Positions 26,745-36,206 of a stretch of DNA of 64,000 nt are shown here, piece after piece. A program made the position numbers and the translations under genes. Source of the stretch: Boseongicola sp. (lineage in GTDB: Bacteria > Pseudomonadota > Alphaproteobacteria > Rhodobacterales > Rhodobacteraceae); contig CP046179.1 of assembly GCA_014075275.1 (NCBI GenBank), positions 1,311,932 to 1,375,931 on the forward strand, written 5' to 3'. Numbering within the stretch: position 1 is the first letter of the stretch; every line of letters starts with the position of its first letter. Below the pieces are notes generated by a model that saw only the letters and a list, made by a program, of their open reading frames with translations, was not told where the DNA came from and did not search any database.

Positions 26745-27833
26745 ATGGCGGATCGCTCGAACGGAACGAACTTCATCGATACCCTGCGCGCGGAGTTCTC
26801 AGGACTACCTGCCGGCTCGCGGGTGCCAACCATTCGCGATGTTGCCGCGCGGTACTCGGTCAGTCAGTTTTCTGTGCAGCGCGCATTTGAGGCACTGAAG
26901 GAAGCCGGGTTGATCCAAAGCTTCGTAGGGCGTGGTTCATTCATCGCCGGTGGTGATCAATCGCACGAAGCCAATGGGACAACTAAGGGCGCGCGCGTGT
27001 TGATCGTTAGTCACTCGACGCCAAGTGCGCGAGGCACCGATATCACATCGCATCTGGAGGCCGCCCTGCTCGATGCCGGGCACAAGCCAATCTGTGTAAG
27101 CTACACTTACGTCTCCGATTTGCACGATCTACTTGGCAAGGGCGGATTTGATGTTTGCGTTCTGCAACCGCGCCGTTCGATCCTTCCTGTCGAAGTATTG
27201 GCATTGCTAAAGTCCAAGGCGCGCCAGATGATCGTCGAGGGGCGTCAGCTGGAGTTGCTGGACGTCGACGTGATTGTTCGCAACCGAGCAAAAAGCGTCG
27301 CTATGGCGCTCCGGCACCTGCGAGAGCTTGGACATGATCGCATTGGCCTCGTGACCGAGCAGCTCGACGCCGCAGCTGGATATGGAGAGATCGAGAACCT
27401 CTATGCGCAATCACTCGCATCACTACTCAATCAGACTGAACCGCTAATTTTACGAGTAAACGGCAACTCTGGCAAAAACTCAGACGCCGAAGAAATCGAG
27501 GCAGTAGTTAGGGAAGAATTAGCCGACCGTGCCAACAATCCCAGTGCATACATTGTGTCCGGTAGGTTCGAAGCCGAGGAAATCCGCGCCGGATTTTCCG
27601 CAGCGGGATTGGCGATTCCGAATGATGTTAGCATCGTTCATCTGCGAAACCATGACGCCCGGTCTGGTAAGGGCCCAAGCTTGACCACTGTCGGGAGGCG
27701 GGCCGACCATGTTGCGAACGGAATTGTCGACATTGTTAATTGGCGGCTTGCCAATCCGAGTGAGCCTGCGGGCCTGATTCTTGACGACCCGACATTGGTG
27801 AAAGGCGAAAGCTCATGTCCGATCGACGGATGA
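26745..27833 (+). CDS. GntR-type HTH regulator with LacI-type ligand domain
   Basis: This 362-residue protein has a winged helix at residues 8-66 (LPAGSRVPTIRDVAARYSVSQFSVQRAFEALKEAGLIQSFVGRGSFI is the typical GntR pattern; shown here in parts) and, from about 80, a periplasmic-binding-protein-like sensor domain with LACI-type segments such as HLRELGHDRIGLVTE and DVSIVHLRNHD. It likely senses the imported solute and controls the cassette. It is divergent from the deacylase with a strong palindrome between them, and precedes the ATPase gene by about 110 bp. Confidence 0.85.
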   Translation: MADRSNGTNFIDTLRAEFSGLPAGSRVPTIRDVAARYSVSQFSVQRAFEALKEAGLIQSFVGRGSFIAGGDQSHEANGTTKGARVLIVSHSTPSARGTDITSHLEAALLDAGHKPICVSYTYVSDLHDLLGKGGFDVCVLQPRRSILPVEVLALLKSKARQMIVEGRQLELLDVDVIVRNRAKSVAMALRHLRELGHDRIGLVTEQLDAAAGYGEIENLYAQSLASLLNQTEPLILRVNGNSGKNSDAEEIEAVVREELADRANNPSAYIVSGRFEAEEIRAGFSAAGLAIPNDVSIVHLRNHDARSGKGPSLTTVGRRADHVANGIVDIVNWRLANPSEPAGLILDDPTLVKGESSCPIDG

Positions 27834-27946
27834 CAACTGTAGGTTCGACGCCCGCGACGAGGAGGTGCGGCATTAACTAATCGAGCCATCCGGCAGAACG
27901 ATTCCTCGGCGCCAGCAGGTTGCCGATCCTATTGATGTGAGAGCAC

Positions 27947-29803
27947 ATGACAAGTTCCATCACAAATCCAGTGCGTTCAAACGCTCCGCCACTTGAAGTC
28001 AACGAACTGTCGGTCTTGTTGGGACCCGGCGCTGATGCAGTTCACGTGATCGACAATATTTCGCTGACAGTTGAAATTGGTGAGATTGTCGGGCTTGTCG
28101 GCGAAAGCGGCAGTGGAAAGTCGGTTACTTGCCTTGCATCCATGGGCTTATTGGGATCCGGTTGGTCGCTAAAGGGCGATATCCAGATTGGATCGACAAA
28201 GATCGGGCGCGATACAGAGCCCAAATCACTAAAAGAGTTACGCGGGCGCGAAGCGGCAATGATTTTTCAGGATGCCAACGCCTCCCTCAATCCAATCCAG
28301 ACAATAGGAAAGCAGCTTACATCCACAGTTGCCCGGTTGCGTGACGTTTCGCGATCTGAAGCACGGACAATCGCGGTAGAATTACTGCACAAAGTTGAGT
28401 TGCCCGAGCCAGAGGTGCGGTTCCATTCCTATCCGTTCCAGCTGTCCGGCGGTCAAAACCAGCGTGTCATGATTGCCTTGGCGCTCGCCGGTCAACCATC
28501 GTTGCTATTCGCCGACGAACCGACAACCGCGCTTGACGTGACAGTGCAATCTCAGATCCTCGACCTGATCCGTAAACTGCGCAATGACACTGGTATGGGC
28601 GTTGTTTTTGTTACCCACGATTTGGGGGTTGTCAGCGAGATCTGCGACCGTGTCGCCGTAATGTACTCGGGCCGCATCGTCGAAACTGGCACAGTTGCCC
28701 AGATCATGAATGCGCCGCGCCATCCCTATACCGAAGGTCTGATCGATTCGATGCCGACGCTTGGCGGGCACATTCCCAACGGGATCGCCGGACAGGTGCC
28801 TTCGCCAGACACTCGGCCAATGGGCTGCGCATTTGCGCCCAGATGTTCCAGGGCTGTTGCAAGTTGCAGTCAAGACCGGCCCGGCGAAGCCATTGGCAGC
28901 GACGGCCATTCTGTCAGCTGCTTTAATCCGATTGACCAATTCAGCTCGAAGGCCCAAGCCGATTTGGCTGGCATCGTTACGGCCCCTAGCAATGAAATTA
29001 GTGGCGATCAATTGCTGGCGCTGAAATCTGCTGCTTGCGATTACAAGACACGAAATGGCGTTTTCCGCGCTGTGGCCGATGTGTCGTTGGCATTGAACGA
29101 AGGCGAAAGCCTTGCAGTGATAGGAGAAAGCGGCAGCGGCAAGTCGACGGTCGGCAAGTTAATGCTAGGCGTCGAACCGACCGCCGAAGGCGAGGCGATA
29201 TTTGACGGACGCCCGGTGCCTCTCTTGGGAACACACACTCACAAAGCTTTTGCCCGTTCGGTTCAGCTAGTTCCCCAAAACCCGTATCTTTCGCTCGACC
29301 CGCGCGCGCAAATTGGCAAACAGATCGAAGAACCGCTGGTAATCCACGGGGTCGGCACGGCTCAGGAACGCCAGGTCAAGCGCAATGAACTGCTGGAGGC
29401 GGTCGGCCTGACCCGTCTTCATGCTGACCGATACCCGCATGAGATTAGCGGCGGTCAGTGCCAACGTGCGGTGATTGCACGGGCGCTTGGCTTAAACCCG
29501 AAGTTGCTGATCTGTGACGAAGCGACTGCGTCCCTGGATGTCTCCGTGCAGGCGCGGATTATCGAGTTGCTGCGCGATTTGCAGCGGCAACTCAATCTCA
29601 CGATGGTCTTTATTACCCATGACCTGCGTCTAGTTCGGTCTCTCTGTAATCGTGTGGCGGTTATGCGATCGGGCGAACTCGTTGAGTTGAACCAGACAAA
29701 TTCGCTGTTTGCCGCTCCAAACCATCCCTACACCCGGGAACTTCTGGCCTCGATCCCTGATGTCTTCCCGGACAATCCCGAACGAAAGTTGTCAGACCAA
29801 TGA
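27947..29803 (+). CDS. ABC transporter, two fused ATPase domains (DppD-DppF type)
   Basis: This 618-residue protein carries two complete ATPase modules of the oligopeptide transporter type. The first has Walker A GESGSGKS near residue 52 and signature LSGGQNQR near 163; the second has GESGSGKS near 391 and ISGGQCQR near 503. A cysteine-containing oligopeptide-ABC C-terminal segment (CAFAPRCSRAVASC) sits between. Such fusions (compare YejF, GsiA) energise peptide or opine uptake. Its stop overlaps the next gene's start (ATGA), so the three transport genes are co-translated. Confidence 0.95.
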   Translation: MTSSITNPVRSNAPPLEVNELSVLLGPGADAVHVIDNISLTVEIGEIVGLVGESGSGKSVTCLASMGLLGSGWSLKGDIQIGSTKIGRDTEPKSLKELRGREAAMIFQDANASLNPIQTIGKQLTSTVARLRDVSRSEARTIAVELLHKVELPEPEVRFHSYPFQLSGGQNQRVMIALALAGQPSLLFADEPTTALDVTVQSQILDLIRKLRNDTGMGVVFVTHDLGVVSEICDRVAVMYSGRIVETGTVAQIMNAPRHPYTEGLIDSMPTLGGHIPNGIAGQVPSPDTRPMGCAFAPRCSRAVASCSQDRPGEAIGSDGHSVSCFNPIDQFSSKAQADLAGIVTAPSNEISGDQLLALKSAACDYKTRNGVFRAVADVSLALNEGESLAVIGESGSGKSTVGKLMLGVEPTAEGEAIFDGRPVPLLGTHTHKAFARSVQLVPQNPYLSLDPRAQIGKQIEEPLVIHGVGTAQERQVKRNELLEAVGLTRLHADRYPHEISGGQCQRAVIARALGLNPKLLICDEATASLDVSVQARIIELLRDLQRQLNLTMVFITHDLRLVRSLCNRVAVMRSGELVELNQTNSLFAAPNHPYTRELLASIPDVFPDNPERKLSDQ

Positions 29804-30732
29804 CCCGCATAGTTATCCGCAAATTTCTACGCGCGGCGCTCACTCTGTTTCTCGTCGTTACATTCGTGTTCTTTGTACTGCGTATCACCGGTGACCCAGT
29901 GTCCGCTATGATGCCCGATGACACCGATCCGGCGATCATGGAACAACTGCGCGAGCAATGGGGCCTCAACAGACCCCTGCACGTGCAATACGTCGAATAT
30001 TGGCGCAACATCGCCCAGGGTGATTTTGGTAGCGCTTACCGCGACGGACGCCCGGCTATCGACATCGTGATGGAGCGTATTCCGGCAACGCTAAAATTAG
30101 CGCTGACCGGATTTGCGTTTATTCTATTGACGGGCTTCCCACTGGGAATTCTCGCGGCGGTCAATCGTGGAACTAGCATTGACCGCGCCATTATGACGAT
30201 TTCGGTAACTGGTTTCAGTCTTCCTAACTTTTTCCTCGGTATTCTGCTGATCTTGCTCTTGTCAGTAAACCTCAGGTGGCTGCCCGCATATGGCAACGAT
30301 CATTGGTACAATCTCATCATGCCAGTCATCACTTTGGGCACTGCAGGCGGAGCGGTCATCGCACGCTATGTCCGGTCGTCGATGTTGGAAGTGCTGAACG
30401 CGCCCTACATCAGGGCCGCCCGAGCCCGTGGCATGACAGAGCGAGAAATCATCTGGGGCGTTGCCTTGCCGAACGCAGCCATCCCGGCAATTACCGTTAT
30501 TGGTTTTATGGTCGGCGCCTTGATCAGCGGATCAATCGTGACTGAGACGGTTTTTGCTTGGCCCGGCATCGGTCGGTTGCTGATCGACTCAGTGTCGTCG
30601 CGTGAACTGGCGGTGGTGCAGACAATCGTCATGATGACCGCCGCTTCGATGGTCGTGGCAAATCTAACAGTCGACATTCTGTATCTAATCATAGACCCGC
30701 GCCAACGCTTTGGTAGCGGATCGGGGGAATGA
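29800..30732 (+). CDS. ABC transporter permease, DppB type
   Basis: A 310-residue inner membrane protein with about six helices. It starts MTRIVIRKFLRAALTLFLVV, the N-terminal helix characteristic of DppB/OppB permeases, and has the EAA-like coupling loop in AARARGMTEREIIWGVALPN near residue 205. It forms the membrane channel with the next gene product. It overlaps both neighbours by 4 bp. Confidence 0.95.
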   Translation: MTRIVIRKFLRAALTLFLVVTFVFFVLRITGDPVSAMMPDDTDPAIMEQLREQWGLNRPLHVQYVEYWRNIAQGDFGSAYRDGRPAIDIVMERIPATLKLALTGFAFILLTGFPLGILAAVNRGTSIDRAIMTISVTGFSLPNFFLGILLILLLSVNLRWLPAYGNDHWYNLIMPVITLGTAGGAVIARYVRSSMLEVLNAPYIRAARARGMTEREIIWGVALPNAAIPAITVIGFMVGALISGSIVTETVFAWPGIGRLLIDSVSSRELAVVQTIVMMTAASMVVANLTVDILYLIIDPRQRFGSGSGE

Positions 30733-31637
30733 CCATGTCGCAAACTGAAACTGCTGAACAGTTCGAGCCACATTCCAAATTGAAAACTACAATGGCGACA
30801 ATTGCGGCTTCGCCTCGACTGGTCAAACTCGCCCTGTCCTGGCTGGCACTGATTATTTTCATCGCTACATTCGCGCGTTGGATAATGCCCTATGACTTTC
30901 AGGCTACGTCGTTGTTGTCGCGCTTGTTGCCTCCCGGAGCGACAGCGACCAACGGAAACTTCCACATGTTTGGCACCGACCACCTTGGCCGCGACGTCCT
31001 CAGCCGACTGTTTTCCTCAATCCAACTCACGATGTCCGTTGCAGTCTTCGGCACGCTGTTTGGTGCCGTCGTCGGCAGCTCGATTGGATTTGTCGCGGCA
31101 CGTTTTCGCGGATGGGTCGACGACATCATAATGGTGCTCGTTGATTTTCAGGCCTCGATGCCCTTCGTGATCATCGCTCTGTCCGTCATTGCCGTTACGG
31201 GAACCGGAAACCTGTTGTTGTTCGTCCTGCTGGTCGGCTTTCAGGGCTGGGAGCGCTACGCAAGGATCAGCCGCGGCTTAACATTGTCGGCGGTGAACCA
31301 TGGCTACGCAGCCTCAGTGCGATTGCTGGGCGGCGGCACAATGCGCGTCTATCTGCTGCACATCCTGCCCAATATCTTGGCCGCATTAATCGTCCAAGTG
31401 TCCATAAATTTCCCGGAGACGGTTATCCTGGAGACTTCTATGAGCTTCCTCGGTGTCGGTATCCAGCCCCCCAACACATCGCTTGGTAACCTCTTGAGCT
31501 ATGGCCGTGATTATTTACTGAACGCATGGTGGATCGCCGGGATTCCTGGAATGACGATTTTCCTGACCACGCTTTCGATGAGCATAGTAGGCGACTGGCT
31601 GCGCGATGTGCTTGATCCGACGACGAACAGACGGTGA
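30729..31637 (+). CDS. ABC transporter permease, DppC type
   Basis: This 302-residue protein has the DppC/OppC layout: a cytoplasmic start, one early helix (LVKLALSWLALIIFIATFA), the FGTDHLGRDVLSRLF motif near residue 78, and the EAA-type loop AASVRLLGGGTMRVYLLHILPN near 192. The C-terminus ends GDWLRDVLDPTTNRR, as in this family. It is the last gene of the transport unit and overlaps the DppB-type gene by 4 bp. Confidence 0.95.
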   Translation: MTMSQTETAEQFEPHSKLKTTMATIAASPRLVKLALSWLALIIFIATFARWIMPYDFQATSLLSRLLPPGATATNGNFHMFGTDHLGRDVLSRLFSSIQLTMSVAVFGTLFGAVVGSSIGFVAARFRGWVDDIIMVLVDFQASMPFVIIALSVIAVTGTGNLLLFVLLVGFQGWERYARISRGLTLSAVNHGYAASVRLLGGGTMRVYLLHILPNILAALIVQVSINFPETVILETSMSFLGVGIQPPNTSLGNLLSYGRDYLLNAWWIAGIPGMTIFLTTLSMSIVGDWLRDVLDPTTNRR

Positions 31638-31716
31638 AATCGAGATGGATATCGTGACTTTGCGGAAGCATTCTGTCCTACACTCCAATAACTCCACAGC
31701 GTAGAAACTTCTCCTA

Positions 31717-31741
31717 CTTTCGGCGTGCAGATCGCCGAAAG
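31717..31741. terminator. Hairpin after the ABC operon
   Basis: CTTTCGGCG (31717-31725), loop TGCAGAT, CGCCGAAAG (31733-31741): a perfect 9-bp stem. It lies 79 bp past the last permease stop. No T tract follows, so termination is only suggested. Confidence 0.4.
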
Positions 31742-31864
31742 CTGACATTCATGCAAGCTGCGGTATTGAGCACTTTGGGCTCGAAGCGGACATTAATCTG
31801 ACGACAGGTATCTCACGTTGTCCCCGGCGAAACGCTCACAGACCCAGCCCTGCGATGGACTCGA

Positions 31865-32782
31865 TCAACCCCTGTACAGGTAACTCTCCGCCGCACCACC
31901 CAAACCCGCAACATACCCCCTCGTAAACCGCCCATACCCGGCTTCCGTCACCGCCAGATGCTCCGCCGTCCGTTCATGCAATTCTGGCAGCTTATAAAAC
32001 GGCACCTGAGGATATGCATGATGTTCAGCGTGATACGGCATATTCCACGCCAGAAACCGCACCAGAGCCGTCGTGAATGTTGTCCGTGTATTCTCAAACA
32101 TATTCACCACATTCGGGCACCGGCCATGCTCGGCCAACAGATACAGCCGCAGGAACGGCTGACCCAGCAACAGCGGCACCAACCAGACCCAAAGCAAGAC
32201 ATCCGTCACAAGAAGGCTAGCCAAAGCAACGGCATAGGTCACCAGCATCGACCGCCCCTCGCGCACGATGCGCGGCAAGGCTTTCGATGGCAGGTAACTC
32301 GCCGCCGCCCGGCCCAGCGCACCACGAAAAACCTGCGCGATCATGCTGAACCAATACGGCAGGCCCGAGACATAGCTGATGTAGGACCACCAACCGTCCG
32401 GTTCACCGCCGTCATGCAATTCGGGGTCTTTACCCGGAATGTTGGTCCAGCGGTGATGCGCCAGATGGAAGTATCGGAACCATTCAAACGGCAGGAAGAT
32501 GACCACGCCGCACAGCCGTCCCACCCATTCGTTCAACGCCTCGGACGCAAAGGGCGTCTTATGGGTTGCCTCATGCTCCAATGTGAACAAAAAAACCAGC
32601 AACACGCCCTGCACCGGCAACAACACCTGCCACCCCGGCACACCAACAGCGATCAGCGCGCCAACCAAAATAATCGCGCCGACATGCCCAGCCAGATGCC
32701 AAAGTCCCGGCGCATCCGACCGCTCGGTCAACTCGGCTTTGGCCTCTTGCGACAGGCTGGACAGAAATTCCTTGTGATCCAT
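31865..32782 (-). CDS. Membrane fatty acid desaturase-family protein
   Basis: I chose the ATG at 32782 (MDHKEFLSSLSQEAKAELTE); an open frame extends upstream across the neighbouring gene but has no family likeness. The 305-residue protein has the three histidine boxes of diiron membrane desaturases/hydroxylases: HEATH at 70-74, HLAHH at 106-110 and HAEHH at 251-255, with about four membrane helices. The exact substrate (acyl lipid or other hydrocarbon) is not determinable. A diverged copy of its last 60 codons lies at 61411-61591, fused to an integrase fragment. It follows the LysE gene on the same strand. Confidence 0.88.
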   Translation of the reverse strand: MDHKEFLSSLSQEAKAELTERSDAPGLWHLAGHVGAIILVGALIAVGVPGWQVLLPVQGVLLVFLFTLEHEATHKTPFASEALNEWVGRLCGVVIFLPFEWFRYFHLAHHRWTNIPGKDPELHDGGEPDGWWSYISYVSGLPYWFSMIAQVFRGALGRAAASYLPSKALPRIVREGRSMLVTYAVALASLLVTDVLLWVWLVPLLLGQPFLRLYLLAEHGRCPNVVNMFENTRTTFTTALVRFLAWNMPYHAEHHAYPQVPFYKLPELHERTAEHLAVTEAGYGRFTRGYVAGLGGAAESYLYRG

Positions 32783-32796
32783 GGCGCATTTGTCCG

Positions 32797-33417
32797 TCAG
32801 GTCAGCGGAATGATCAACCCAACCCCGATCAGCAACCACCCCGCCACAACGTTCGTGCGCCGCAACGCCTCGGGCGATTTCAGAAACGCCCGCACCCGCC
32901 CCACGAACAAAGCCAGGATCAGGTTCCCGATCAACGGCACGATCAGCGATAACAGGCAGATCATCGCAATGTCCGGCCAAGTCAACGCCGAGACATCGAA
33001 GAACCCCGGCAGCACGCCCATGTAGAACAAAATCGCTTTCGGGTTGCCCAGGATCACAATCAATCCGGCGATAAACCCCGCCCACATGCCGGGCCGCGTT
33101 AACCGACTGTCACTGTCGATCGTCTTGCCCGCGTGTTTGATCAGCAGATACCCCATCGTCAGGAACATCAGGCAGGCGACCCAGCGCAAAACCTCCATGA
33201 ACCCGTCGAAGACCGAGACGATCCAAGTCACCCCCAAGATCGCCAACAGTGGCCAAAGCACATCCCCGATCGCCACGCCCGCCGCCAGAGGCCACGCCGC
33301 ATGGAACCCGCCCGCCAAAGTGCGTGCAATCAACGCCACCCAAACCGGCCCCGGCGTCAGAAACAGGATCATCAGCGCGCCCGCATACAGCGCCATCTGC
33401 GTTATCGTAATCGTCAC
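32797..33417 (-). CDS. LysE-family amino acid exporter
   Basis: This 206-residue protein has six membrane helices and the LysE/RhtB signature: FLTPGPVWVALIARTLAGG near residue 19 and an internal GNPKAILFYMGVLPGF near 123. Such carriers export amino acids or related metabolites. Its start overlaps the stop of the DUF1697 gene by 4 bp, and 14 bp separate it from the desaturase gene downstream, so it belongs to a run that begins with recF. Confidence 0.92.
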   Translation of the reverse strand: MTITITQMALYAGALMILFLTPGPVWVALIARTLAGGFHAAWPLAAGVAIGDVLWPLLAILGVTWIVSVFDGFMEVLRWVACLMFLTMGYLLIKHAGKTIDSDSRLTRPGMWAGFIAGLIVILGNPKAILFYMGVLPGFFDVSALTWPDIAMICLLSLIVPLIGNLILALFVGRVRAFLKSPEALRRTNVVAGWLLIGVGLIIPLT

Positions 33418-33941
33418 TTGCCCGCCTCAATCATCCCGGCAATCGCCTCAACCGTCCGCCAATTCCGGGCCGTGGCGGATACACCCAACAGACGTTCCGC
33501 CCTCTCCGCCAATTTGGACTTCGACAACCCACTTGGCGTAAAAAGATAGAGCGCCGCATCCGTCAGATGCACCCGTTCATCTTCTGCTGCAGCCGTCTGC
33601 AAGTCTTCCTCAGACGCCTCCGAAGCCTCGGTCAGAAAGAACACATGCAGGGTCTTTGGTTCGCCCACAGCTAATGGAAACGGGTTACCTGCCCTCACGT
33701 CCATGAATTGATCAGCCTTCAAAACCAATATCTTAGGCAGAAACCCGTAAGACGTTTCAATTGCCCGCGCCAAAGCCTCCGCCCCAAAATCGCCCTCGAA
33801 CACCACATTCCCGCTCTGGATATAGGTCCGCACATCCCGCGCGCCCAATCCTTCTAACAGCGACCGCAACTCCGTCATCGGCAACCGCCCATGACCGCCC
33901 ACGTTGATCCCACGCAATAACGCAACCCGCAGATCACTCAC
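33414..33941 (-). CDS. DUF1697 family protein
   Basis: This 175-residue protein starts MSDLRVALLRGINVGGHGRL, the characteristic DUF1697 opening, and contains ARDVRTYIQSGNVVFEG near residue 33 and the TARNWRTVEAIAGMI close. The family has no proven function. It overlaps recF by 4 bp upstream and the LysE gene by 4 bp downstream, so it is co-translated in this replication-repair operon. In several related genomes gyrB would be expected near this position after recF; here it is not. Confidence 0.88.
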   Translation of the reverse strand: MSDLRVALLRGINVGGHGRLPMTELRSLLEGLGARDVRTYIQSGNVVFEGDFGAEALARAIETSYGFLPKILVLKADQFMDVRAGNPFPLAVGEPKTLHVFFLTEASEASEEDLQTAAAEDERVHLTDAALYLFTPSGLSKSKLAERAERLLGVSATARNWRTVEAIAGMIEAGK

Positions 33942-35038
33942 GCTTCAATCTCCGAAGCTCCGCCGACTTCGACGACACGGAACCGCTGCGCCCGCTCGCC
34001 CAAATCCTCAAACAACTCCGCCCCGGTCCCCGTCATCCAGGCCTGCGCCCCCAACGCGCAAATCTCATCATACAGCGCCGCACGCCGGTCCCCGTCCAGA
34101 TGCGCCGCCACCTCGTCCAACAGGATCAAAGGCGCCGCCCCGGTATCTTCCGCCAAGGCCCGCGCATTGCTCAACACCAACGAAATCAAAAGCGCCTTTT
34201 GCTCCCCGGTCGAGCATTGCCCCGCCGCGACACCCTTGGCCGCATAGATCGCACTCATATCCACCCGATGCGCGCCCGCCAAAGTCCGCCCAGCCCGCAA
34301 ATCGCCGCCCCGGTTCGTTTCCAGCATCGTCGCCAGTTCCTCAGACCCCTCCGGCAAATCCCCGTCAGGATGCTTCAACGCCAAATCCGCCGCCGGAAAC
34401 GCCGTCTCGGCCCCGTCCTGCGCCTCGGCCAACCGCGCCAATGCTGCCCGCCGGTTTCGCATCACATCCGCACCCGCTTCCGCCATCTGGCGTTCCAACG
34501 CGGTATACCAATGCCCATCGCGCACCATGTCTTTCAACAACCGGTTCCGCTCGCGCATCGCTTTTTCATAAGCCAGAACTGCCTCACCGTGTTTTGGCTC
34601 AAAACTCATCGCGATCCGGTCCAGAGACCGCCGCCGTCCTTCGGCCCCTTCGATCCACAACCGATCCATCGCTGGCACTAGCCAGACCACCCGCGCCAAC
34701 CGCCCCAGGGCAATCTGCGGCTGTGCCTTGCCATCGATGCGAACACCTCGCGATTGCCCCGGCTCGGCGCTGGTCTCAACCTCGCGCACCTGCCCGCCCG
34801 CTTGCACCAAAGCGGAAACCTTCCATCCCAAGGCCTCGGGTCGCCGGATCAACTCGTCCATGCCAGCGCGACGCAGCCCTCGCCCCGGCGACAGCAAAGA
34901 AACCGCCTCCAAAACGTTAGTCTTTCCAGCGCCGTTTGCGCCGAACATCGCCACCGGCCGGCCATCCAAAGACAGCCGGGTCACCCGATGTGACCGGAAA
35001 TGCGATAACGTCAAAGATGTAACGGAACAGCCGGGCAT
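33938..35038 (-). CDS. recF: DNA replication and repair protein RecF
   Basis: This 366-residue SMC-like ATPase helps load RecA at single-strand gaps. It starts MPGCSVTSLTLSHFRSHRVT, with Walker A GANGAGKT at 33-40, a signature-like GQCSTGEQKALLISLVL near 275 and Walker B PLILLDEVAAHLD near 305. Length and motif order are normal. It is separated from dnaN by a terminator-like hairpin but reads in the same direction, as usual for the dnaA-dnaN-recF order. Confidence 0.96.
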   Translation of the reverse strand: MPGCSVTSLTLSHFRSHRVTRLSLDGRPVAMFGANGAGKTNVLEAVSLLSPGRGLRRAGMDELIRRPEALGWKVSALVQAGGQVREVETSAEPGQSRGVRIDGKAQPQIALGRLARVVWLVPAMDRLWIEGAEGRRRSLDRIAMSFEPKHGEAVLAYEKAMRERNRLLKDMVRDGHWYTALERQMAEAGADVMRNRRAALARLAEAQDGAETAFPAADLALKHPDGDLPEGSEELATMLETNRGGDLRAGRTLAGAHRVDMSAIYAAKGVAAGQCSTGEQKALLISLVLSNARALAEDTGAAPLILLDEVAAHLDGDRRAALYDEICALGAQAWMTGTGAELFEDLGERAQRFRVVEVGGASEIEA

Positions 35039-35057
35039 GCCCTGCCCTTCTTCTGAT

Positions 35058-35080
35058 CAAAAATACTCCCGCCGGAGGCA
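35058..35080 (-). terminator. T-tailed hairpin between dnaN and recF
   Basis: On the minus strand CTCC, loop GGCG region, GGAG is followed by TATTTTTG. The stem is short, but the T tract is clear. The same kind of element (GCGGGAGTATTTTT) is common after Rhodobacteraceae genes and a variant follows priA at 1282-1322. It may reduce recF transcription relative to dnaN. Confidence 0.5.
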
Positions 35081-35087
35081 GACGGCT

Positions 35088-36206
35088 TTAAACACGCATC
35101 GGCATCACGACGTAGACCGCCGTTTCGTCATTGCCTTCGCGCATCAATGTCGGATCTCCGGACGAGTTGAACAGGAACACCGCGTTTTCACGATCCACCT
35201 GGCTGGCGATCTCCAGCAAGTATTTGGCATTAAAGCCAATATCCAACGCCTCATCGCCATAGGCCACGGCCAGTTCTTCTTCCGCCGCGCCACTATCCGG
35301 CGCATTCACACTCAGCACCAGCCGGTCTTCATCCAGCGACAGTTTCACCGCGCGCGACCTTTCGGATGACACCGTCGCCACACGGTCCACGGCTTGCGCG
35401 AACTCAGCGGCATCCACTTCTAGCCGTTTGGTGTTCCCGCTTGGAATGACCCGGGTGTAGTCGGGGAATGTCCCGTCGATAACCTTCGAGGTCAGCGTGA
35501 TGCCAGGGGCCGCGAAGCGTATCTTGGTCTCGCTCACCGACACCGCGATCTCTGTCTCGTCATCATCCAGAAGTTTGCGCAACTCACCCACGGTCTTGCG
35601 TGGCACAATCACACCCGGCAACGCGCCTGCGCCGTCGGGTAAATCCGCATCGATCCGCGCCAACCGGTGACCATCGGTCGCCACACACCGCAGAACCTGT
35701 CCGCCATTGGCATCCGCCACATGCATATAGACGCCGTTCAGATAATACCGCGTCTCTTCCGTCGAGATCGCGAACTTCGATTTGTCGAACAACCTGCGCA
35801 ACACTGGGGCCGGGGCGACAAAGTTCGCCTCGTATTCCGAAGACGCCATCACCGGGAAATCTTCGCGCGGTAAAGTCGCCAAAGAAAAATTCGAGCGCCC
35901 CGCCTCAACCGACAATCGGCCTGATGCGCCATCATCGACCAGCGTCACCAGCGCGCCATCCGGCAGCTTGCGCACAATCTCATGAAGCGTCACCGCGCTG
36001 ACCGTCGTCGCGCCTGCGCGCTCAACCTTGGCCGGGGCCTGGTCAACAACTTCGATGTCCAGATCGGTCGCCCGAAAACTGACCTGATCGCCTTCGGCCT
36101 CGACCAGCACATTGGCCAGGATCGGGATCGTATTACGACGCTCGACAACCGATTGCGCCTGACCAACGGCCTTCAGCAATTCGCTGCGCTCGATCGAGAA
36201 TTTCAT
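35088..36206 (-). CDS. dnaN: DNA polymerase III beta sliding clamp
   Basis: The ATG at 36206 gives MKFSIERSELLKAVGQAQSV, the standard clamp start, and 372 residues, the standard length; upstream starts in the same frame are rejected. Three repeated clamp domains of about 120 residues each are present, with the C-terminal MPMRV end that closes the hydrophobic peptide-binding pocket. The clamp tethers polymerase III to DNA. It lies downstream of dnaA with about 280 bp between the dnaA stop and the dnaN start, and that gap carries one copy of the 31-32 bp motif. Confidence 0.97.
   Translation of the reverse strand: MKFSIERSELLKAVGQAQSVVERRNTIPILANVLVEAEGDQVSFRATDLDIEVVDQAPAKVERAGATTVSAVTLHEIVRKLPDGALVTLVDDGASGRLSVEAGRSNFSLATLPREDFPVMASSEYEANFVAPAPVLRRLFDKSKFAISTEETRYYLNGVYMHVADANGGQVLRCVATDGHRLARIDADLPDGAGALPGVIVPRKTVGELRKLLDDDETEIAVSVSETKIRFAAPGITLTSKVIDGTFPDYTRVIPSGNTKRLEVDAAEFAQAVDRVATVSSERSRAVKLSLDEDRLVLSVNAPDSGAAEEELAVAYGDEALDIGFNAKYLLEIASQVDRENAVFLFNSSGDPTLMREGNDETAVYVVMPMRV

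Noticed and set aside
32783-33085. N-terminal extension of the desaturase frame
   Set aside because: Overlaps the LysE gene in another frame and shows no desaturase likeness; the ATG at 32782 fits the family start.
33904-34920. 338-codon plus-strand frame opposite recF
   Set aside because: Pro/Arg-rich shadow of a strongly supported recF gene.
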